Positions 1 through 10,469 are shown, counted from the first letter of the stretch. The stretch: 64,000 bases of DNA from Mycobacterium sp. IS-1742 (GCF_001500125.1 NZ_LQIV01000007.1:62001-126000), one strand, 5' to 3'. Made by a program: numbers and translations. The notes: a model not told the origin generated them from the letters alone.

Positions 1-1004
1 GCCCGGGCCCGGTCGGCAGCCTGCTGCGCGGCCTCGTCGACCTCGCGGGCGGTGGCCTCCTCGCCGACGGCGGTGGCCACCGCGGCGTCGAGGTCGGTCA
101 GCGCCGCGCGACGTTCGTCGATGTCGGCTCGCATGCGGCGGCGCTCGGTGACCGCGGCGAGCGAGGCGGCGCGGGTGGCCTGGGCCGCCTTGGCGAGGAC
201 GTCGGCCTCGTCGGCCTGCCTGCGCAGCGCCGCCACCGCCTGCGCGGCTTCGCGCGCGGCGGTCAGTTCGTGCGCGAGCGCCGCCCGCTGCTCGGTCGAT
301 TCGGCCAGCTGGCCGGTCAGCGCCGCGTGCCGGCGCACCGCCTCGTCGACCTCACCGACCGCTTCCGCGCACCGTGCCACCTCGGCTTCGGCGGCCTGCA
401 GCCGTTTGATCGCTGCGGCCCACTCGCCCGTCGCCCGACCGGTGGCTGTGAAGTAGCGGCCGTACTCCTCGTCGATGCGGTCGACGAGCAGCGGTTCGGC
501 ACCCGAGGTGGTGGCCGCCTCACCGGCGGCCGCGTCGAGCGCGCGGGCGAGCGCGTCGGAACCGGAGAAGTCCGCCGCGGCGGTGGACGCGGACTGCCAG
601 ACCCGTTGCGCCTGCCACAGATCCATGTCGACGGTCTGTTCGAGCAGGGCCAACGCCCGCTCGTGTGCCTCGTCACCGGTGAGCTGCTCACGCTGCGGGG
701 CGAGAACGGTCAGTTCCGTCTCCGCACGCTTGTGGAAGCGTTTGCGGTACACGAAACGGTAGGGCCCCGTGCTGATCTCGGCACTGACCTCGGCCCCTAC
801 GTCGGCGTGGGTGGGTTTGACCTGCTTGACCTCCTTCTTCGTCGAGCGGTCCTTGGCGGCGAAGAGCAGATCCAGCGCCTCGATCATCGACGATTTCCCG
901 ATTTCGTTGGCGCCGCTGACGATGACGACACCGCGGTCGGGGAACTCGATCTCGCGGCGGCTGACGCCGCGGTAGTTGGTCAACACCAGACGGTGCAGTT
1001 TCAT
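1..1004 (-). CDS. SbcC/Rad50-like AAA ATPase (partial, C-terminus outside window)
   Basis: N-terminal 334 residues of an SbcC/Rad50-type ATPase, the expected partner of the nuclease encoded just upstream; together they would process DNA ends in repair. A Walker A of the form GANEIGKSS lies at residues 31-39 behind the usual first strand and turn (MKLHRLVLTNYRG). From about residue 180 the sequence becomes Ala/Glu/Arg-rich and coiled-coil-like, as in the arms of this family. The ATG overlaps the stop of the nuclease gene as ATGA, so the two are translationally coupled. The pair matches Rv1277-Rv1278 in order. The Walker B and signature motifs lie beyond the window edge, so function rests on the N-terminus and context. 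Confidence 0.85.
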   Translation of the reverse strand, partial: MKLHRLVLTNYRGVSRREIEFPDRGVVIVSGANEIGKSSMIEALDLLFAAKDRSTKKEVKQVKPTHADVGAEVSAEISTGPYRFVYRKRFHKRAETELTVLAPQREQLTGDEAHERALALLEQTVDMDLWQAQRVWQSASTAAADFSGSDALARALDAAAGEAATTSGAEPLLVDRIDEEYGRYFTATGRATGEWAAAIKRLQAAEAEVARCAEAVGEVDEAVRRHAALTGQLAESTEQRAALAHELTAAREAAQAVAALRRQADEADVLAKAAQATRAASLAAVTERRRMRADIDERRAALTDLDAAVATAVGEEATAREVDEAAQQAADRAR

Positions 1005-2152
1005 GCGACCTCGCTCCGTTCGACCAGTCGCAGCAGCAGAGCCAGCGCGGCGCGGGCGTCCTCGGCGCCCTCCCCGTCGGCGCGGGCGGCCTCCACCAAC
1101 TCGTCGACGGCCGCGGCCGCGAACCCCCCGATGCCCAGGTCGTCGAATTCACCGTCGGCGGGCAGGACCGCGATGTCGGTGCCGCGCTCCCACTCCGTCA
1201 ACGCGGCGAACAACCGGGAGTACTTGAGCAGGCACTCGTCCAGTGCGGCCTTGTCCGTGACGGTGAGCGAACCCGTCAGCCCGAGGCGGACGACGGTGCG
1301 TTCCTTGTCCGGCATGAGGTCGAGGTTGAGGTCGAGATCGGCCACGTCTCGGCTGCTGTCGACCGAACGGGTCAGCGTGACGAACCGCCAGCGACCCAAC
1401 CGCTCGGGGCGCACCCGTACCGGACGCCGATCGGCGTCCTCGTCGATCTCGACCACGAGTGCGTGACCGGAGTCGGATTCGATGTCGTCGTAGTTGGTGA
1501 CCTCGGGCGAGCCCGAGTACCAGACCCGCCCGGTCGCACCGACCTCGGTACGAGAGTGCTTGTCGCCCAACGCCACATAGTGCACGGCGCCACGGGCCAA
1601 CGCCGCCTCGACGGCGGCCAGCCGGATCAGCGCCGCCTTGTCCTTACCCGGGTCGATGAGGTCCACGGCACCGTGACCCACGACGATGCGCGTCACCCCG
1701 TCGGCGGGCAGGTCGGCGAGCACGTCCCCGACGAGATCGCTCGTGGGCGCCTTCGACCGCCACGGTGCCGCGACGAGCTCGAGGCCCGGCCGCACCATGT
1801 GGACACCGGCGCGGTCGAGCACCGTGACGTGGTCCGGGCATTCGGCGGTGAACAGGGCGCTGGTGTACACCGAGGAGGCGTCCAACGGGTCGTGGTTGCC
1901 GGGCAGCAGATAGACCGGGACACCGATGGTCCGCATGGCTTCGAGCGACTGGCCGACCTCGCGCGGGCACAGCTGGTTGTGCTCGAACACGTCGCCGGCG
2001 ACCACCACGAACTCCGCGCCCACCTCGGCCGCCAGCGCACCGACTGCAACGACGGCCTCGCGCCGTGCGGCCGAATACCGGGGCTGCGCCTCACCGTTGA
2101 GGAAGTGGCGGGTCATCCCGAGCTGCCAGTCGGCGGTATGCACAAATCGCAT
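1001..2152 (-). CDS. SbcD/Mre11-like metallophosphoesterase (DNA repair exonuclease)
   Basis: 383-residue calcineurin-like phosphoesterase of the SbcD/Mre11 type (Rv1277-like). The metal-binding motifs are in order: HTADWQ at the N-terminus, VAGDVFEHN, LPGNHDPLD, VGHGAVD and GDKHS. These support a two-metal nuclease that acts with the following ATPase. The ATG at 2152 was chosen over an upstream in-frame start because the protein then begins MRFVHTADWQ, the family's usual start; a purine-rich GGGAAAGGG run lies about 6-14 bases upstream. The stop codon overlaps the next ATG. The gene is divergent from the phosphatase gene, sharing a promoter region of about 110 bases. Confidence 0.88.
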   Translation of the reverse strand: MRFVHTADWQLGMTRHFLNGEAQPRYSAARREAVVAVGALAAEVGAEFVVVAGDVFEHNQLCPREVGQSLEAMRTIGVPVYLLPGNHDPLDASSVYTSALFTAECPDHVTVLDRAGVHMVRPGLELVAAPWRSKAPTSDLVGDVLADLPADGVTRIVVGHGAVDLIDPGKDKAALIRLAAVEAALARGAVHYVALGDKHSRTEVGATGRVWYSGSPEVTNYDDIESDSGHALVVEIDEDADRRPVRVRPERLGRWRFVTLTRSVDSSRDVADLDLNLDLMPDKERTVVRLGLTGSLTVTDKAALDECLLKYSRLFAALTEWERGTDIAVLPADGEFDDLGIGGFAAAAVDELVEAARADGEGAEDARAALALLLRLVERSEVA

Positions 2153-2265
2153 GTGGCCCCGTCCCTTTCCCCTCGTCGTCGTGGTGCATGGCGAGTGTAG
2201 GACCGGGCACCGACAAGTCAGCGGACCTCGACCGGCATGTGGCCCCACGACCTAACGTGGAGGGG

Positions 2266-2784
2266 GTGAGCCCGAACATCCGCACCCTGGTACTGCTCCG
2301 ACACGCCAAGTCCGACTACCCCGACGGCGTCGACGACCACGAACGGCCGTTGGCCGCGCGGGGGATCCGCGAAGCCGGTCTCGCCGGCGACTGGCTGCGC
2401 GCCCACCTGACGCCGCTGGACGCGGTGCTCTGCTCGACGGCCACCAGGACCCGACAGACCCTCGAGCGCGCGCGCGTCGACGCACCGGTCCATTTCGCCG
2501 ACCGGCTCTACGACGCCACGCCGGGCACGGTGATCGACGAGATCAACTCGGTCGCGCGGCGTTTCGACCACCGGGTCGACACGCTGCTGGTGATCGGGCA
2601 CGAACCGGCCATGTCGCACGTCGCCCTGGGACTGGCCGCGGTCGAGGACAGCGACCGGAGGGCGGCCGACGGGATCGCGGCGAAGTTCCCGACCTCGGCG
2701 ATCGCCGTGCTGCGCACCGCGCAGCCGTGGGATCGCCTGGCGCTCGGCGGCGCCGCGCTGGTCACCTTCCACGTTCCTCGGTGA
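2266..2784 (+). CDS. SixA-like histidine phosphatase
   Basis: 172-residue histidine phosphatase superfamily protein (Rv1276c-like). The LLRHAKS signature near residues 10-16 gives the phosphate-accepting His and its Arg; the second His is in VIGHEPAMS near residue 114. Bacterial members of this short SixA group dephosphorylate phosphohistidine proteins or small phosphoesters; the substrate here is unknown. The GTG at 2266 was chosen because a GGAGGGG ribosome site sits immediately upstream and the protein then starts just before the first core strand; an upstream in-frame ATG at 2188 would add an unstructured tail. Divergent from the sbcD-like gene. Confidence 0.85.
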   Translation: MSPNIRTLVLLRHAKSDYPDGVDDHERPLAARGIREAGLAGDWLRAHLTPLDAVLCSTATRTRQTLERARVDAPVHFADRLYDATPGTVIDEINSVARRFDHRVDTLLVIGHEPAMSHVALGLAAVEDSDRRAADGIAAKFPTSAIAVLRTAQPWDRLALGGAALVTFHVPR

Positions 2785-2832
2785 CTTCGGCGTGCGCGGT
2801 CGCGCTCAGCGCGACCCAGCACGCCCAAATCG

Positions 2833-3384
2833 CTAGGAGTTGGTGGCGAGCGTCAGCTCCATCAGCTTGATCGCCATCCCGCACGCGTCGATGCCGGGCG
2901 CCTGCGGATTGACCCACCAGCCGACCACGCCACCCGCATCGCTGGCCACCCCGCACGCGCCGTTCGGATCGCCGGGCCGCATCACGATCGACGGCACCCC
3001 GGCCACCGAACGGTTCTCGATCTGGTACTCCAGCTTCTGGGCCGTCTGCTGCTCGTTGTCGAGGCTGCCCTCCTCGAACCAGAAGCGGGTGATGTCGACG
3101 AGGCCGGCGGGATTGGCGGCCTGCCAGCGGCAGACGGCGCCCACGAAGGTGCTCTGGATGTCCAGCGGGTCGGCGCCGACCGTCTCGGCCAGGATGTCCT
3201 CGGTCAGCACGTCGCACTCTTTGAGCAGGTTCGGGTACTGCTGTTCGGAGTCGTTGTTGCTGGGCCCGCCGCCGGAACCCGCACGCGCCGCGGTGCCCTC
3301 GACCGTGCGGGTGCAGCCCAGCAGCATCGTCAGGGCGGCCAGCAGAGCGGCCACGGCGGCCAGAGTCCGTGCGGAGCGGCTCAT
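2833..3384 (-). CDS. lprC: DUF3558 lipoprotein LprC
   Basis: 183-residue exported lipoprotein. It has a basic N-terminus, a hydrophobic stretch, and a lipobox LLGC with the acylated Cys at residue 24, followed by a low-complexity Gly/Ser linker and a DUF3558-type domain rich in conserved Cys/Trp positions. Its ATG overlaps the stop of the upstream lipoprotein gene (ATGA), so the two form an operon. Order and size match lprB-lprC (Rv1274-Rv1275) next to an SixA-type phosphatase and ABC exporter genes. The role in the cell envelope is unknown. Confidence 0.85.
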   Translation of the reverse strand: MSRSARTLAAVAALLAALTMLLGCTRTVEGTAARAGSGGGPSNNDSEQQYPNLLKECDVLTEDILAETVGADPLDIQSTFVGAVCRWQAANPAGLVDITRFWFEEGSLDNEQQTAQKLEYQIENRSVAGVPSIVMRPGDPNGACGVASDAGGVVGWWVNPQAPGIDACGMAIKLMELTLATNS

Positions 3385-3968
3385 CGGGAATTCACAATCG
3401 ATTGACGGGTGAGCTCTTTGGCGACCTCACACGGGTCAGGGAACGGTTTCTCGGCGAAGCTGACCGACCATTCGATGAAGTCGTTGTCGAACTGGATGCC
3501 GATCTCACACAGGTTGGTGCCCAGCGTCAGATCGTCGCCGGTGGCGATGAATCCGTCGTGGCCCTCGATGTTGATGTCCTCGACGCTGGTGCGCGACAAC
3601 TCCTCGGTCTTGCGCTCGCGGCCGATCGGGCTGCCCCGGAAATGGGTGAACGAGAAGTGCGGCCCGACGATGCTGCCGCCTGCCAGCCACTGGCAGCCCA
3701 CCGACGTGGTCGCGGTGTTCACCAGACCCGGCACCTCGGTGAGCTGGCTGATGGTCTGATCGCTGATCCCACCGCACTGCGGGAAGAACGGGCCGTGCTT
3801 GATGTCCTGCTGGGCCTGCGTGCTCTGCGGCGACTCACCCGGCGCCGCGGGCTCCGAGTCCGAGGAACAGGCGGCCAACAGCGGGATCACGGCCATCGCC
3901 AGCGCGGCCAGCGCTTTCGCGTGGCGGGTCCGTCCCGTCGTGCGCGTGCTGGGGTTCACGCCATGCAC
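3381..3968 (-). CDS. lprB: DUF3558 lipoprotein LprB
   Basis: 195-residue lipoprotein with an Arg-rich N-terminus, a hydrophobic segment and a lipobox LAAC with Cys near residue 34, then an acidic Ser/Pro linker and a DUF3558 domain. It is a paralogue of the overlapping downstream gene. The GTG at 3968 is the most upstream plausible start; a second in-frame GTG about nine bases downstream is equally possible and would not affect the signal peptide. It is divergent from the ABC exporter genes, an arrangement also seen at Rv1272c-Rv1275, which suggests the lipoproteins and the exporter serve a common envelope function (inference). Confidence 0.83.
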   Translation of the reverse strand: MHGVNPSTRTTGRTRHAKALAALAMAVIPLLAACSSDSEPAAPGESPQSTQAQQDIKHGPFFPQCGGISDQTISQLTEVPGLVNTATTSVGCQWLAGGSIVGPHFSFTHFRGSPIGRERKTEELSRTSVEDINIEGHDGFIATGDDLTLGTNLCEIGIQFDNDFIEWSVSFAEKPFPDPCEVAKELTRQSIVNSR

Positions 3969-4045
3969 TGTAGCGGCAGCACTGATCGTGAACCACCGAC
4001 ATGCCGGTTGACCTGCAAGTTCGTTCGGTGTGCGACAGTAGCGAG

Positions 4046-5788
4046 ATGCTCTGGGGTCTGCTGCGGCAGTACGTGCGGCCGTACCGCGGACTGCTCTCGG
4101 CGGTCGCCGCGCTCCAGATCGTCAGCACGCTCGCCTCGCTGTACCTGCCGACGGTCAACGCCGCGATCATCGACGACGGCGTCGCCCGGGGCGACACCGC
4201 GACCATCGTCGAACTCGGCATGGTGATGCTCGCCGTCACCGCGCTGCAGGTGGTGTGCGCGGTCGGCGCGGTGTATTTCGGCTCGCGCGCCGGTATGGGC
4301 TTCGGCCGGGACCTGCGTTCGGCGATCTTCGACCGGGTGACGCGGTTCTCGGCGGAGGACACCGCGCGGTTCGGCGCCCCGTCGCTGCTCACCCGCACCA
4401 CCAACGACGTCGGCCAGATCCAGCTGCTCGTGCAGTTGACGTGCACGATGCTGATCACCGCGCCGATCATGTCGGTCGGCGGCATCTTCATGGCGATCCA
4501 CCAGGACGCCGGGCTGTCGTGGCTGCTGCTGGTCAGCATCCCGGTGCTGGCGTTGGCCAACTACTGGATCGTCTCGCATCTGCTGCCGATCTTCCGCCGG
4601 ATGCAGCAGTTCATCGACGACATCAACCGGGTGATGCGCGATCAGCTCACCGGTCTGCGGGTCATCCGCGCGTTCGCCCGCGAGCCGCTCGAACGCGACC
4701 GTTTCGCCGCGGCCAACCAGACACTGTCGGACACCGCCCTGGACGCCGGCCGCTGGCAGGCGCTGATGCTGCCGGTCACCACGCTGGTCATCAACGTCTC
4801 GAGCGTCGCGCTGATCTGGTTCGGCGGCCTGCGCATCGACGCCGGCCAGATGCAGGTCGGCTCGCTGATCGCGTTCCTGTCCTACTTCATGCAGATCCTG
4901 ATGGCCGTGCTCATGGCCACCTTCATGCTGATCATCATCCCGCGGGCGACGGTGTGCGCCGAACGGATCGGTGAGGTGCTGGCCACCCGCCCGGGCATCG
5001 ACACCCCGCCGGACGCCGTCCGGCCCGACACGGTGCGCGGCGAGATCCGCCTGGAGGGCGCCACCTTCTGCTATCCCGGCGCGGACCGGCCGGTCGTCGA
5101 GGACGTCTCGCTGACCGCGCGACCCGGGACGACGACGGCGATCGTCGGGTCGACCGGATCCGGGAAGTCGACCCTGATCTCGCTGATCTGCCGGCTCTAC
5201 GACGTGACCGGCGGCAGCATCCGCATCGACGGGACCGACGTGCGCGACTATGACATCGAACGGCTGTGGTCGCTGATCGGGCTCGTGCCGCAGCGCGGCT
5301 ACCTGTTCACCGGGACCGTCGCCGACAACCTCCGGTACGGCGATCCCGACGCAGGAGAGGAACAGATGTGGACCGCGCTGCGGGTGGCCGCCGCCGACGA
5401 CTTCGTCCGCGCGCACGCCGACGGGCTGCAGATGCGCGTCGCCCAGGGCGGGATGAACTTCTCCGGCGGCCAGCGGCAGCGGCTGGCGATCGCCCGCGCG
5501 GTGATCCGCCGGCCGTCGGTGTACCTGTTCGACGACGCGTTCTCCGCCCTCGACGTGCACACCGACGCCCGCGTGCGCGCCGCGCTGCGCGAGGTGTCGG
5601 CCGAGGCCACCGTCGTCGTCGTCTCACAGCGGCTCTCGACCGTCGCGCAGGCCGATCAGGTGATCGTCGTCGACGACGGCCGCGTGGTCGGCGCCGGCAC
5701 GCACGAATCGCTGCTGGTGGACTGTCCGACCTACGCCGAGTTCGCCGAGTCGCAGTCGGTCGGCGCCGATGTCGGCGGCCGCCCGTGA
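4046..5788 (+). CDS. ABC exporter half-transporter, subunit 1 (Rv1273c-like)
   Basis: 580-residue fused membrane/ATPase half of an ABC exporter. Six membrane segments occupy about residues 15-310; the nucleotide-binding domain follows, with Walker [10 protein letters not shown] near 367, signature FSGGQRQR near 471 and Walker [13 protein letters not shown] near 491. The usual catalytic Glu after Walker B is Asp here, the mark of a degenerate ATP site in heterodimeric exporters. The ATG at 4046 gives [15 protein letters not shown], matching the N-terminus I recall for Rv1273c. The next gene's GTG overlaps its stop (GTGA), so the two subunits are made together. The M. tuberculosis counterparts have been linked to lipid transport; the substrate here is inferred only. 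Confidence 0.9.
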   Translation: MLWGLLRQYVRPYRGLLSAVAALQIVSTLASLYLPTVNAAIIDDGVARGDTATIVELGMVMLAVTALQVVCAVGAVYFGSRAGMGFGRDLRSAIFDRVTRFSAEDTARFGAPSLLTRTTNDVGQIQLLVQLTCTMLITAPIMSVGGIFMAIHQDAGLSWLLLVSIPVLALANYWIVSHLLPIFRRMQQFIDDINRVMRDQLTGLRVIRAFAREPLERDRFAAANQTLSDTALDAGRWQALMLPVTTLVINVSSVALIWFGGLRIDAGQMQVGSLIAFLSYFMQILMAVLMATFMLIIIPRATVCAERIGEVLATRPGIDTPPDAVRPDTVRGEIRLEGATFCYPGADRPVVEDVSLTARPGTTTAIVGSTGSGKSTLISLICRLYDVTGGSIRIDGTDVRDYDIERLWSLIGLVPQRGYLFTGTVADNLRYGDPDAGEEQMWTALRVAAADDFVRAHADGLQMRVAQGGMNFSGGQRQRLAIARAVIRRPSVYLFDDAFSALDVHTDARVRAALREVSAEATVVVVSQRLSTVAQADQVIVVDDGRVVGAGTHESLLVDCPTYAEFAESQSVGADVGGRP

Positions 5789-7680
5789 CCGGACCGATGG
5801 GCCGTCCGATGCGCGGCCTGCCGCAGGCGCCGGCCGAACGCACCCGCGACTTCAAGGGTTCGGCGCTGCGCCTGGTTCGGCGGCTCACCCCACAGCGCAC
5901 GCTGACCGCGACGGTGATCGCACTCGGGGTGGCCGGCATCGCCCTCGGTGTCATCGGGCCGCGGATCCTCGGACACGCGACCGACCTGTTGTTCAACGGG
6001 GTGATCGGCCGGGGACTGCCCGCCGGGCTGACCAAGGAGCAGGCCGTCGAGGCGGCCCGCGCCCGCGGGGACTCGACCTTCGCCGACCTGCTGTCCGGGA
6101 TGGCCGTGGTACCCGGGCAAGGGGTGGACTTCGGCGCCGTGGCCCGCACGCTGGCACTGGCTCTGGGTCTGTATCTCGTTGCGGCGCTGCTGGTCTGGAT
6201 CCAGGCCCGGATCCTCAACGTGGTGGTGCAGCGCACTATGGTCAGGCTGCGTGCCGACGTGGAGGACAAGGTGCACCGGCTGCCGCTGTCCTACTTCGAC
6301 ACCCGCCAGCGCGGTGAGGTGCTCAGCCGCGTCACCAACGACGTCGACAACATCCAGACCTCGCTGACGATGACGATCAGCCAGCTGCTGACCTCCGTGC
6401 TGACGATCGTCGCGGTGCTGGTGATGATGCTGACGATCTCACCGCTGCTGACCCTGCTCACCGTGCTCACCGTGCCGCTGTCGCTGCTGGCGATCCGCTG
6501 GATCACCCGGCGCAGCCAGCGGCTGTTCGTCGCGCAGTGGCGCAACACCGGACGGCTCAACGCCCATATCGAGGAGACCTACAGCGGCTTCACGATCGTC
6601 AAGACGTTCGGTCACCGCGCCGCCGCGCAGGAGAAGTTCCGCGAACTCAACGACGAGGTGTACCAGTCGAGCTTCGGCGCCCAGTTCTTCTCGGGGCTGG
6701 TCTCGCCGGCGACGGGTTTCATCGGCAACCTCAGCTACGTGGCGGTCGCCGTCGTCGGGGGCCTGCAGGTGGCGGGTGGGCAGATCACGCTCGGCAACAT
6801 CCAGGCGTTCACCCAGTACGTGCGCCAGTTCAACCAGCCGCTGAGCCAGGTCGCCGGCATGTACAACACGCTGCAGTCGGGGATCGCCAGCGCCGAGCGC
6901 GTCTTCGAACTCCTCGACGCCGACGAGCAGTCCGCCGATCCCGTGACACCCCTGCCCAGCACCAGGGGCCGGGTCGAGTTCGACCACGTGCACTTCGGCT
7001 ACCGGCCGGGCACACCGGTCATCGAGGACCTGTCGCTGGTTGCCGAACCGGGCAGCACCGTGGCGATCGTCGGGCCGACCGGTGCGGGCAAGACCACGCT
7101 GGTGAACCTGCTGATGCGGTTCTACGACGTCGATTCCGGCCGGATCCTGCTCGACGGCGTCGACATCTCGACGGTCAGCCGCCACTCCCTGCGCTCGCGG
7201 ATCGGCATGGTGCTGCAGGACACCTGGCTGTTCGCCGGAACGATCTACGACAACATCGCCTACGGCAGACCGGGCGCGGGTGAGGACGAGGTGATCGCGG
7301 CCGCGAAGGCCGCGCACGTGGACCGCTTCGTCCACACGCTGCCCGACGGCTACGCCACCCTGGTCAGCGACGACGGCGGCTCCATCAGCGCCGGTGAGAA
7401 ACAGCTGATCACGATCGCCCGGGCGGTGCTGGCCCAGCCGCAACTGCTGGTGCTCGACGAGGCGACGAGTTCGGTGGACACCCGGACCGAGTTACTCATC
7501 CAGCAGGCGATGGCCGAACTACGCCGCGACCGGACGAGCTTCATCATCGCCCACCGCCTGTCGACCATCCGCGACGCCGACCTGATCCTGGTCATGGAGG
7601 CCGGCCGGATCGTCGAACGCGGGACGCACGACGACCTGGTCGCCCGCCGGGGCGAATACTGGTCCATGACACAGGTTTAA
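5785..7680 (+). CDS. ABC exporter half-transporter, subunit 2 (Rv1272c-like)
   Basis: 631-residue partner of the preceding half-transporter. It has a hydrophilic N-terminal tail, six membrane segments with a long periplasmic insert after the first, then an ATPase domain with Walker [10 protein letters not shown] near residue 430. Walker [13 protein letters not shown] carries the catalytic Glu, but the signature is SAGEKQ instead of SGGQ. This complements subunit 1: one composite site would pair normal motifs and the other the two deviant motifs. The GTG start overlaps the previous stop by three bases. The two genes form a single operon, and no third component is visible. Confidence 0.9.
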   Translation: MTGPMGRPMRGLPQAPAERTRDFKGSALRLVRRLTPQRTLTATVIALGVAGIALGVIGPRILGHATDLLFNGVIGRGLPAGLTKEQAVEAARARGDSTFADLLSGMAVVPGQGVDFGAVARTLALALGLYLVAALLVWIQARILNVVVQRTMVRLRADVEDKVHRLPLSYFDTRQRGEVLSRVTNDVDNIQTSLTMTISQLLTSVLTIVAVLVMMLTISPLLTLLTVLTVPLSLLAIRWITRRSQRLFVAQWRNTGRLNAHIEETYSGFTIVKTFGHRAAAQEKFRELNDEVYQSSFGAQFFSGLVSPATGFIGNLSYVAVAVVGGLQVAGGQITLGNIQAFTQYVRQFNQPLSQVAGMYNTLQSGIASAERVFELLDADEQSADPVTPLPSTRGRVEFDHVHFGYRPGTPVIEDLSLVAEPGSTVAIVGPTGAGKTTLVNLLMRFYDVDSGRILLDGVDISTVSRHSLRSRIGMVLQDTWLFAGTIYDNIAYGRPGAGEDEVIAAAKAAHVDRFVHTLPDGYATLVSDDGGSISAGEKQLITIARAVLAQPQLLVLDEATSSVDTRTELLIQQAMAELRRDRTSFIIAHRLSTIRDADLILVMEAGRIVERGTHDDLVARRGEYWSMTQV

Positions 7681-7740
7681 GCACTCCGCTGCCCACGATT
7701 CCGCGCCCCGCCGGCCGCGCGGTGGGGCAGGATGCGCGGT

Positions 7741-9906
7741 ATGTCCAGCACCACCGTGCACACCTTCTGCCGTTACTGTCTGGCGTCGTGCGGGGTGGAG
7801 GTCACCGTCGAGGACAACCGCGTCCGCAAGATCTCCGCCGACCGGCTCAACCCGCACAGCTGGCACGACTTCTGCGCCAAGGGCCGCACCGCGGCCCAAC
7901 TCGTCGAGCATCCGCGCCGGATCCTCACCCCCATGCGGCGGGTGGGCGACCGCTACGTCGAGGCCAGCTGGGGGGAGGCGATCACCGACATCGCCGCGCG
8001 GATGAACGCCGCGATCGAGGCCGACGGGCCCGACGCCATCGGCGCCTACTACGGCAACCCCACCGGCTTCTCGGGCTCCAATGTCATCTTCATGAACGCC
8101 TGGCTCGACGCCGTCGGCACCCGCAACCGGTACTTCGTCGGCTCGGTCGACCAGAACGCCATGCACGTCGTCGCCGAGGCGATGTACGGGTCGATGCTCA
8201 TGGCACCGGTGTCCGACATCGACAACTGCGACTACTTCCTGCTCGTCGGCACCAATCCCGCAGTGAGCGCATGGAATTGGCTGGAGACGGTGCCCGGCGG
8301 TTGGCGCCGGGCCCTCGAGCGCCAGAAGCGGGGCGCGACGCTGGTGGTCGTCGACCCGATCCGCACCGAGAGTGCCGAGAAGGCCGATGTGCACCTCGCG
8401 GTGCGTCCCGGTCAGGACTGGGCGCTGCTGCTGGCGATGGTGAAAGTCGTTCTGGACGAAGGGCTCGAGCACCGCGGCGACTGCGCCGACCTGGCCGTGG
8501 GGGTGCCCGAGTTGCGCCGACTGGTCGCCGACGCCGACCTCGACGACCTCGCGGAGCGCTGCGGGGTCGACCGCGCGACGGTCGAACGGGTGGCACGCGA
8601 CTTCGCCGCCGCGGGCGGCGCGATGGTGGTCACCCGCACCGGGGTGTCGCTGCACGCGGCGGGCACCGTGGCCGAGTGGCTCGGCCATGTGCTCAACGTC
8701 ATCACCGGCCGGATGGACCGGCCCGGCGGGCGGCGGTTCGAACCGGGTTACGTCGACGCGCTGCGGCTCGCGGACCTGGCGAAGGGCACCCCCCACGTCA
8801 GCCGGGTGGCCGGACGCGAGATGGTGTCGGGCGCACATGCTCTGGCGGAGCTACCCGACGAGATCACCACACCGGGCCCGGGCCAGATCAAGGCCCTGCT
8901 GATCAACTGCGGCAATCCGGTGGTGTCCGGCCCGGACGGCGCCAAACTGGACCGCGCGCTGGCGACGCTCGACCTGCTGGTGGTGATCGACCTGGTGCAG
9001 CGCGAGAGTCACCGCCACGCGCACTGGCTGCTGCCCGCGGCGCACTGGCTCGAACGCGACGATCTGCTGGCGTTCACCAGCAGCATGCACGACGAACCGT
9101 TCGTGCAGTACGGGCGCCGGGCGGTCGACCCTCCGCCGGGCGCCCGCGAGGAGTGGCAGATCTTCACCGACCTCACCCTCGCGATGGGGCGGCCGCTGTT
9201 CGGGGTGCGGGGCATGAACGCGTTCGTCCGGGCCACCAGGCGGGCCGCCGCGGTGACCCGCCGGCCCGCGCTGGCCTTCAGCCCGCAGTGGATGAACCGG
9301 ATCCTCATCGCGACGGCGCGGAAGGTCAACGGGCGCAGGCTGAAATGGCGTGACGTCGTGCGCAGTCAGCACGGGCTGGTGCTGGGCCCGCGCGAGTTCG
9401 GTCACTTCCGCGAGGCGTTGCGCACACCGGACAAGAAGGTGCACGCGGCGCCGCCGGAGTTCGTGGCGCGGGCGCGGGAACTGCTCGGCGCACCGCATCC
9501 GGTCGCCCCGGCCGGCTACCCGTTCCAGCTGGGCAACCGGCGGCACCGTCACTCGATGAACTCATGGCTCAACGATCTGCCGCAACTACACCCGGCCGGT
9601 AAGCGCAACGAGGTCGTCATCCATCCCGACGACGCGCTCGCGCTCGGCGTGGCCGACGGCGACCGGGTGCGGGTGTTCTCCCCCGTGGGCGCCGTCGAAC
9701 TGCAGGCCGCGGTGAGCGACCGGCCACGCCGCGGGTTGGTCGTCCTCGACCACGGCTGGGGCTCACGGGTCTTCGACCCGCGCGGCGGTGCGGAGCCGCA
9801 GTCGTTCGGGGTCAACCGCAACCTGCTGGTGGACGGCGCCGGACTCGACCCGCTGTCGCAGACCTCGACGCTCAGCGAGGCGTGGGTCGGAGTCGAGCGG
9901 GTCTAG
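7741..9906 (+). CDS. Molybdopterin-dependent oxidoreductase (DMSO reductase family)
   Basis: About 721 residues. The N-terminus has FCRYCLASCGV followed about 28 residues on by CAKG, a Cys set that binds one [4Fe-4S] cluster. The large central region resembles formate dehydrogenase/nitrate reductase alpha subunits (for example YYGNPTGFSG, VGSVDQNA). The C-terminus is the molydopterin dinucleotide-binding barrel (RNEVVIHPDDALALGV), typical of bis-MGD enzymes. No Tat signal is visible, so it probably acts in the cytoplasm. No electron-transfer subunit gene is adjacent, and the substrate cannot be told from sequence. The ATG at 7741 or one three codons earlier could be used. It ends in a CTAG shared with the stop of the convergent next gene. 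Confidence 0.82.
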   Translation: MSSTTVHTFCRYCLASCGVEVTVEDNRVRKISADRLNPHSWHDFCAKGRTAAQLVEHPRRILTPMRRVGDRYVEASWGEAITDIAARMNAAIEADGPDAIGAYYGNPTGFSGSNVIFMNAWLDAVGTRNRYFVGSVDQNAMHVVAEAMYGSMLMAPVSDIDNCDYFLLVGTNPAVSAWNWLETVPGGWRRALERQKRGATLVVVDPIRTESAEKADVHLAVRPGQDWALLLAMVKVVLDEGLEHRGDCADLAVGVPELRRLVADADLDDLAERCGVDRATVERVARDFAAAGGAMVVTRTGVSLHAAGTVAEWLGHVLNVITGRMDRPGGRRFEPGYVDALRLADLAKGTPHVSRVAGREMVSGAHALAELPDEITTPGPGQIKALLINCGNPVVSGPDGAKLDRALATLDLLVVIDLVQRESHRHAHWLLPAAHWLERDDLLAFTSSMHDEPFVQYGRRAVDPPPGAREEWQIFTDLTLAMGRPLFGVRGMNAFVRATRRAAAVTRRPALAFSPQWMNRILIATARKVNGRRLKWRDVVRSQHGLVLGPREFGHFREALRTPDKKVHAAPPEFVARARELLGAPHPVAPAGYPFQLGNRRHRHSMNSWLNDLPQLHPAGKRNEVVIHPDDALALGVADGDRVRVFSPVGAVELQAAVSDRPRRGLVVLDHGWGSRVFDPRGGAEPQSFGVNRNLLVDGAGLDPLSQTSTLSEAWVGVERV

Positions 9907-10469
9907 AGCTGCGGGCCTTCGGCACGCAGATCGTCGACCTTGGCCATCGCCTCGCGCAGCTGGGCCAGCCACTCGTCGGCGTGCTGCCCCACCAGCCGGA
10001 CCGACCAGGCCAGAGCGTCCGAGCGGGACCGCGCGACCCCGGCGTCGACCAGGGTGTCGAGCACCTGGCGCTCGGGCTGCCGCAGCCGCGTCATCACCGG
10101 TACGGCGATGTGGGTGAACAGAATCCGCTCGGTGTCACCACCCACTGCTCCGATCTCTATGCCCCAGGAGACCTTGCGGCCGTAGCGCGCCTCGGCCTCG
10201 TCGGCGATCCGCATGCGCTCCGGGCGCGTCTGTTCCCGGAAGCGGGCCGCACGCCCGGAGGCCCTGGCCTCGCTCTCCTGTTCGTCGGGTTCGGTCAGGC
10301 GGCCGATGACCGTGATCTCCTCGCGGTCCACGACCACGGTGGGATCACCGGCGAACCACCCGTCCGGTACCCGGCCCGCGAACCAGTCCGCGGCATCGGC
10401 CGCGTCGGGCTGGTCGGCTTGCTGCCAGCCGCCCGGCCGTCCGGGTCGGCGGTGATGATGTGTCTTCAT
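9903..10469 (-). CDS. Conserved hypothetical protein with RHH-like C-terminus
   Basis: 188 residues, not assigned to a family I can name with confidence. The N-terminus is His/Arg/Pro-rich; the middle (TVVVDREEITVIGRL) looks like a small beta unit; the C-terminal third (LDTLVDAGVARSRSDALAW) resembles a ribbon-helix-helix or coiled helix pair, as in small antitoxin-like regulators. The start ATG sits seven bases after a TAATTT -10 box, which predicts a leaderless mRNA. The stop shares a CTAG with the convergent oxidoreductase gene. A regulatory role is possible but is only inference. Confidence 0.6.
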   Translation of the reverse strand: MKTHHHRRPGRPGGWQQADQPDAADAADWFAGRVPDGWFAGDPTVVVDREEITVIGRLTEPDEQESEARASGRAARFREQTRPERMRIADEAEARYGRKVSWGIEIGAVGGDTERILFTHIAVPVMTRLRQPERQVLDTLVDAGVARSRSDALAWSVRLVGQHADEWLAQLREAMAKVDDLRAEGPQL

